A DNA stretch of 64,000 bases from Serratia rhizosphaerae (lineage in GTDB: Bacteria; Pseudomonadota; Gammaproteobacteria; Enterobacterales; Enterobacteriaceae), in contig NZ_CP041764.1 of NCBI RefSeq assembly GCF_009817885.1, positions 3,968,001-4,032,000 on the forward strand, given 5' to 3'. Under the pieces are notes generated by a model. The model saw only the letters and a program-made list of their open reading frames with translations. It had not been told where the DNA came from and searched no databases. The translations under genes were made by a program, and so were the position numbers. Shown here one piece after another: positions 59,678 to 64,000 of this stretch; the stretch's first letter is position 1, and every line of letters begins with the position of its first letter.

Positions 59678-61573
59678 ATGACAAAAATAAGAAACTACGC
59701 CCAGCTTGCCGGCGATATTCTGGCGGAGGTCGGCGGGCAGGATAATCTGGTCAGTTTTACCCGTTGCGCCACCCGTCTGCGGCTGGTGCTGAAGGAGACG
59801 CCGCCGCAGGCGGCAGAGCGGATTAAACAGCTGCCGGGCGTCATCATGGTGGTGCTCAGCGGCGGACAGTTTCAGGTGGTGATCGGCGTACATGTGGCGG
59901 AGGTGTTTGACGCTTTTTCCGGCCTGGTCGATCAGAGCCAGCTAAAGACCGACGGCGCGAAAGTCCGTCTGCTGGACGTGGTCATCGGCTCCATGTCGGC
60001 GATTTTCGCGCCGATCGTGTTTGTGCTGGCGGCGGCGGGCATTCTGCAGGGCGCCCTGATCGTCGCCAGACATTTTGCGCCGCAGCTGGCGAACGGCGGC
60101 ACCTTCGCGGTGCTCAACTTCATGTCCTGGACGCCGTTTGCTTTCCTGCCGGTGCTGATTGCCATTACCGCGTCGCGCTTTTTCCGCTGCAACACCTTTA
60201 TTGCGGTGCTGTGCAGCTGCGCGCTGATCAATCCGGACTGGGGCGCCATCGCCGCGCGTATCGCGCAGGGCGAAGCGATCACCTTCCTCGGTCTGCCGCT
60301 GGCGGAAACGGTGTACACCTCGTCGGTGCTGCCGCCGATCTTTATGATCTGGTGCCTGTCATACGTGGAAAAATATGCCCGCCGCGCGATCCCCGACGTC
60401 GTCAGCGAATTATTTACCCCGCTGGTCTGCATGCTGATTATGGTGCCGTTTACGTTGCTGCTGATTGGCCCGATCACCAGTTCGGCGGCGTTCGCCATTG
60501 CCGGCGGCTACAACTGGCTGTTTGACACCGCGCCGGCGCTGGCCGCCGCGCTGATCGGCGGCGTATGGCAAATGGTGGTGATCTTCGGCGTGCACTGGGG
60601 GATTACGCCGGTGGTGATGGCCAACTTTGACGCGCACGGCCGCGACTCTTTTCAGGCTTTCCAGACCATTGCTGTGGTGGCGCAGATGGCGGCGGCGCTG
60701 GCCGTCGGCTTTAAGTCACGTAATCCGCAGTTTAAAACCACCGCGTTTTCCGCCGGCGTTACCGGCGTGTTCGGCATTACTGAACCTGCGCTGTACGGCG
60801 TGACCCTGCGCCTGAAAAAGCCGTTTATCTGCGGCTGTATCGGCGGCGCGCTGGGCGCTTTGGTCACCAGCTTCTTCGGCAGCTACTACTATGCTTATGC
60901 TGGATTACCCAGCCTGCTGACCGTGGTGAACGCCATCAGCCCGGAGAACCCGATGTCGTTTATCGGCGAGTTGGCGGGCGTTGCCACGGCGATAATCAGC
61001 ACCATGGCGATGGTGTACGCGGTGGGCTTTGACGATCCGCCGCTGGCGGCGGACGGCGCGGCGCCAGCGGCATCAGCAGCACCAAAGACGCCGGCGGCCG
61101 GTGAGCCGGCGGCGCAGCCACGGGCGGTGACGCTGCTGTCCCCGGCTGCGGGGCATTATGTGCCGCTGGAGCAGGTGAACGATCCCAGCTTTGCGCAGAA
61201 ATTGCTGGGCGAAGGCGTGGCGATCCGTCCGGTGGACGGCCAGATCCTGGCGCCCTGCGACGCGGTGGTTTCCTCGGTGATCGACAGCCGGCATGCGGTC
61301 GGGCTGACCTGCGCCAACGGCGCCGAATTGCTGATCCACGTCGGGCTGGATACGGTCAAGCTGCAGGGGCGGCATTTTGACACGCTGGTGGCGGTGGGCC
61401 AGCAGGTGAAAGCGGGCGATCCGCTGATCCGTTTTGAGCAACAGGCGATAGAAGCGGCGGGGTATGACGTGACCACGCCGTTTGTGGTGCTGAACAGCGA
61501 TGAGTTCGCGGTGCGCCTGCTGGACGTAAACAGAGAGGTTGCCTGCGGGCAGCCGGTTATGCAGATTGGGTAA
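59678..61573 (+). CDS. PTS beta-glucoside-specific IIBCA component (BglF/AscF-type)
   Basis: A 631-aa three-domain PTS permease. IIB is N-terminal with C30 in S-F-T-R-C-A-T-R-L-R; IIC covers about residues 100-460 with G-I-T-E-P-A-L-Y-G-V; IIA is C-terminal with the phosphorylated histidine in L-L-I-H-V-G-L-D-T-V (about residue 550). A Pro/Ala-rich linker (about 470-490) joins IIC and IIA. It takes up aryl-beta-glucosides or cellobiose-like sugars. There is no BglG-type antiterminator or RAT hairpin next to it; control appears to be by the LacI-type operators. Followed 15 nt later by bglA. Confidence 0.92.
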   Translation: MTKIRNYAQLAGDILAEVGGQDNLVSFTRCATRLRLVLKETPPQAAERIKQLPGVIMVVLSGGQFQVVIGVHVAEVFDAFSGLVDQSQLKTDGAKVRLLDVVIGSMSAIFAPIVFVLAAAGILQGALIVARHFAPQLANGGTFAVLNFMSWTPFAFLPVLIAITASRFFRCNTFIAVLCSCALINPDWGAIAARIAQGEAITFLGLPLAETVYTSSVLPPIFMIWCLSYVEKYARRAIPDVVSELFTPLVCMLIMVPFTLLLIGPITSSAAFAIAGGYNWLFDTAPALAAALIGGVWQMVVIFGVHWGITPVVMANFDAHGRDSFQAFQTIAVVAQMAAALAVGFKSRNPQFKTTAFSAGVTGVFGITEPALYGVTLRLKKPFICGCIGGALGALVTSFFGSYYYAYAGLPSLLTVVNAISPENPMSFIGELAGVATAIISTMAMVYAVGFDDPPLAADGAAPAASAAPKTPAAGEPAAQPRAVTLLSPAAGHYVPLEQVNDPSFAQKLLGEGVAIRPVDGQILAPCDAVVSSVIDSRHAVGLTCANGAELLIHVGLDTVKLQGRHFDTLVAVGQQVKAGDPLIRFEQQAIEAAGYDVTTPFVVLNSDEFAVRLLDVNREVACGQPVMQIG

Positions 61574-61588
61574 CAAACAGGAGCGATG

Positions 61589-63019
61589 ATGAAAAGCGTA
61601 TTTCCGCAGGATTTTCTTTGGGGCGGCGCGGTTGCCGCACACCAGGTTGAAGGTGGTTGGGATCAGGGGGGCAAAGGCCCGAGCATTTGTGATGTGCTGA
61701 CCGGCGGCGCGCACGGCGTGCCGCGCGAGATCACCCAGGAAGTGGTGCCGGGTAAATATTACCCGAACCATGAGGCGGTGGACTTCTATCACCACTATAA
61801 AGATGACATCAAACTGTTCGCCGATATGGGGTTCAAATGCTTCCGCACCTCGATTGCCTGGACGCGCATTTTTCCCAAGGGCGACGAGGCGGAGCCGAAT
61901 GAAGAGGGGCTGCGTTTCTACGACGACATGTTCGACGAGCTGCTCAAGCACAATATTGAGCCGGTCATCACCCTGTCGCACTTCGAAATGCCGCTGCATC
62001 TGGTGCAGCAGTATGGCGGCTGGACCAACCGTCAGGTGGTCGATTTCTTCGTCCGCTTCGCCGAAGTGGTGTTTGAACGTTACAAACACAAGGTGAAGTA
62101 CTGGATGACCTTCAACGAGATCAATAACCAGCGCAACTGGCGCGCGCCGCTGTTCGGCTACTGCTGTTCCGGCGTGGTGTACACCGAACATGATAATCCG
62201 GAAGAGACCATGTATCAGGTGCTGCACCACCAGTTTGTCGCCAGCGCGCTGGCGGTGAAGATCGGCCACCGCATCAACCCGGAGATGAAGATCGGCTGCA
62301 TGCTGGCGATGGTGCCGCTGTATCCGTTCTCCTGTAAGCCGGAAGATGTGATGTATGCGCAGGAATCCATGCGCGAACGCTATGTCTTCACCGATGTGCA
62401 GCTGCGCGGCTATTATCCGTCCTACGTACTGAACGAGTGGCAGCGGCGCGGCTTTAACATCAGGATGGAAGCGGGCGACGAGCAGATCCTGCGCGAAGGC
62501 TGCTGCGACTATCTGGGCTTCAGCTACTACATGACCAACGCGGTGCAGGCCGCCGGCGGCGAGGGCGACGCCATTTCCGGCTTTGAGGGCAGCGTGCCTA
62601 ACCCGCACGTCAAAGCCTCCGACTGGGGCTGGCAGATTGACCCGGTCGGCTTGCGCTATGCGCTGTGCGAGCTGTATGAGCGTTATCAGAAGCCGCTGTT
62701 TATCGTCGAGAACGGCTTTGGCGCCTACGACAAGGTGGAAGCCGACGGCAGCATCAATGATGATTACCGCATCGACTACCTGAAGTCGCATATTGCCGAA
62801 ATGGGCAAGGCCGTCAGCCATGACGGGGTGGAGCTGCTGGGCTATACGCCGTGGGGCTGCATCGACTGCGTTTCCTTTACCACCGGCCAGTACAGCAAAC
62901 GCTATGGCTTTATCTATGTGAACAAACATGACGACGGCAGCGGCGATCAGTCGCGTTCGCGCAAGAAGTCGTTCTACTGGTATCAGGGCGTAATCGCCTC
63001 TAACGGCGAAACCCTTTAA
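61589..63019 (+). CDS. bglA: 6-phospho-beta-glucosidase BglA
   Basis: A 476-aa GH1 enzyme nearly identical in long stretches to E. coli BglA (D-F-L-W-G-G-A-V-A-A-H-Q-V-E-G-G-W; F-R-T-S-I-A-W-T-R-I-F-P-K-G-D-E). Catalytic residues are E177 (T-F-N-E-I) and E373 (I-V-E-N-G). It hydrolyses phospho-aryl-beta-glucosides delivered by the upstream PTS permease. ATG 61589 follows AGGAG at better spacing than ATG 61586. Ends with a strong terminator. AscB is the alternative name for close relatives. Confidence 0.93.
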   Translation: MKSVFPQDFLWGGAVAAHQVEGGWDQGGKGPSICDVLTGGAHGVPREITQEVVPGKYYPNHEAVDFYHHYKDDIKLFADMGFKCFRTSIAWTRIFPKGDEAEPNEEGLRFYDDMFDELLKHNIEPVITLSHFEMPLHLVQQYGGWTNRQVVDFFVRFAEVVFERYKHKVKYWMTFNEINNQRNWRAPLFGYCCSGVVYTEHDNPEETMYQVLHHQFVASALAVKIGHRINPEMKIGCMLAMVPLYPFSCKPEDVMYAQESMRERYVFTDVQLRGYYPSYVLNEWQRRGFNIRMEAGDEQILREGCCDYLGFSYYMTNAVQAAGGEGDAISGFEGSVPNPHVKASDWGWQIDPVGLRYALCELYERYQKPLFIVENGFGAYDKVEADGSINDDYRIDYLKSHIAEMGKAVSHDGVELLGYTPWGCIDCVSFTTGQYSKRYGFIYVNKHDDGSGDQSRSRKKSFYWYQGVIASNGETL

Positions 63020-63059
63020 TGGCGGGCTAATCCCGTTATTGATAGCGGTCGTAATACTG

Positions 63060-63087
63060 AAAAACCTGCCCGGGTGGCAGGTTTTTT
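63060..63087 (+). terminator. Terminator of the bglF-bglA operon
   Basis: AAAAACCTGCC/GGCAGGTTTTTT stem with a 5-nt loop and T tract. Confidence 0.93.
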
Positions 63088-63204
63088 ATCTCCCGGTGGT
63101 GATAACGGCGTAACACGACGGGATTTCGGTCGACGCGAAACGTGATGCAGATGAAACAGTCTGGGCTATAGTGATTAGCATGTGCTCACAACGGAATGTT
63201 TACC

Positions 63205-64000
63205 ATGTCAAAATGGCACTGGCTGTTTAGCCAGTTAACCCGCAAACTCTGGTTCCGCGCATGTTTATTCGCGCTTCTGGCGGTCATTTCAGCGTTAGTT
63301 TCCATCGTGGTTAAGCCCTTTATTCCGTCCGGCATCGGCGGCGTGGTCGGCGCCGATGCGGTGGATAAAATCCTCAATATTTTGGCCTCGAGCATGTTGG
63401 CGGTGACGACCTTTTCGTTGAGTATTATGGTGTCGGCCTACAGTTCAGCGACGACGAGCGTGACGCCGCGCGCGACGCGGCTGGTGATGGAAGACAGCAC
63501 GACGCAAAACGTACTGGCGACCTTTATCGGCTCTTTCCTGTTCAGTCTGGTGGGTATCGTGGCGCTGAGTATGGGCGCCTACGGGCAGCGGGGCCGCGTG
63601 GTGTTATTTGTCGTTACGCTGCTGGTGATTGCATTAATTGTTATCACGCTTTTACGCTGGATCCAGCATCTTTCATTACTGGGGCGCGTCGGGGAAACGA
63701 CATCGCGGGTGGAAGAGGCTGCGCGCAATGCGCTGGAGAATCGCGTTAACATCCCTTATATGGGGGGCAAAGCGTGGTTACCCGGTTTGCAGCCACCTGC
63801 GGAAGTCATGGCACTCTACCCGACAGACATTGGGTATATTCAGCATATTGATATGCAGATGCTGGATGACCGGCTGCAAGAAATTGAAGGGGAGCTTTAT
63901 TTAACCTGTCAGGCTGGCGCATTTGTGCATCCGGGGCATCCCGTGGGCTGGATTGTTGCACCAACTCCTAACCCCGATACGGCAGCACTATTGGCTGCCA
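63205..64000 (+). CDS. DUF2254 membrane protein, N-terminal part
   Basis: The frame opens at ATG 63205 and runs off the window end after 265 codons. Product: M-S-K-W-H-W-L-F-S-Q-L-T-R-K-L-W-F-R-A, then four TM helices (about residues 18-37, 60-80, 110-130, 140-160), and a soluble part with F-V-H-P-G-H-P-V-G-W-I-V. L-A-V-T-T-F-S-L-S-I-M-V-S-A-Y and T-P-R-A-T-R-L-V-M-E-D are DUF2254 hallmarks. Members are about 430 aa, so a bit more than half is visible. Function unknown. Confidence 0.88.
   Translation, partial: MSKWHWLFSQLTRKLWFRACLFALLAVISALVSIVVKPFIPSGIGGVVGADAVDKILNILASSMLAVTTFSLSIMVSAYSSATTSVTPRATRLVMEDSTTQNVLATFIGSFLFSLVGIVALSMGAYGQRGRVVLFVVTLLVIALIVITLLRWIQHLSLLGRVGETTSRVEEAARNALENRVNIPYMGGKAWLPGLQPPAEVMALYPTDIGYIQHIDMQMLDDRLQEIEGELYLTCQAGAFVHPGHPVGWIVAPTPNPDTAALLAA

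Noticed and set aside
1..64000. CRISPR array, insertion sequence, prophage or riboswitch of known type
   Set aside because: No regularly spaced repeats, transposase, phage structural genes or recognisable riboswitch cores were seen on either strand.

Overview
The window is chromosomal DNA from a gamma-proteobacterium of the Enterobacterales, most like Serratia (S. marcescens group). This rests on GC-rich coding sequence, proteins very close to E. coli PuuR, PlaP, SbcB, YeeA, TmaR, SotB, Amn, YeeO, CitCDEFXG, BglA and AlkB as I remember them, and a gene order partly shared with the E. coli 44-min region (sbcB, yeeA, tmaR, amn, yeeO, asn tRNAs). No insertion sequence, integrase, prophage or CRISPR array was seen. 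Most of it reads as core genome with a few accessory patches.

Region 1 (1-11450): the end of a siderophore-type ABC ATPase, a frameshifted small membrane protein gene, a CirA-like TonB receptor with a Fur box, puuR divergent from the putrescine importer gene plaP (with a structured leader between them), an EmrAB-like efflux pair divergent from an IclR-type regulator and a universal stress protein, then sbcB. Region 2 (11451-18633): an AT-rich module with a glycine-zipper, LysM-like candidate toxin carrying an apparent N-terminal frameshift and two paralogous membrane proteins that look like immunity proteins; a DinI-like gene with a perfect LexA box lies just upstream on the same strand. Then come an acyl-CoA-reductase-type SDR, an S24 repressor divergent from an AmpD-like amidase across an operator array, and yeeA.

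Region 3 (18634-40914): tmaR, gpr, a first tRNA-Asn, a lipoprotein, sotB, a sugar-porter MFS, amn, yeeO and small genes. The most interesting block is a six-gene operon (29797-36064): DgoK-type kinase, DgoA-type aldolase, N-acyl-D-amino-acid deacylase, RidA, sodium:solute symporter and a DSD1-fold PLP lyase, with a divergent IclR regulator and a duplicated operator. Together they describe a plausible route for an N-acylated 2-amino-2-deoxy-aldonate to pyruvate and glyceraldehyde 3-phosphate. A secreted cupin, blc, an MlrA-like regulator, ybgA and a second identical tRNA-Asn follow.

Region 4 (40915-64000): a dpiA-type response regulator without its kinase, divergent from a complete citrate-fermentation operon citCDEFXG-citT; agp; an EntD-type phosphopantetheinyl transferase; alkB; a LysR regulator divergent from an AlaX-type editing protein; a cellobiose-type PTS/GH1 operon with a LacI regulator; a lone outer-membrane barrel; a bglF/bglA aryl-beta-glucoside operon with two operators resembling that of the first PTS operon; and the start of a DUF2254 membrane protein cut by the window end.
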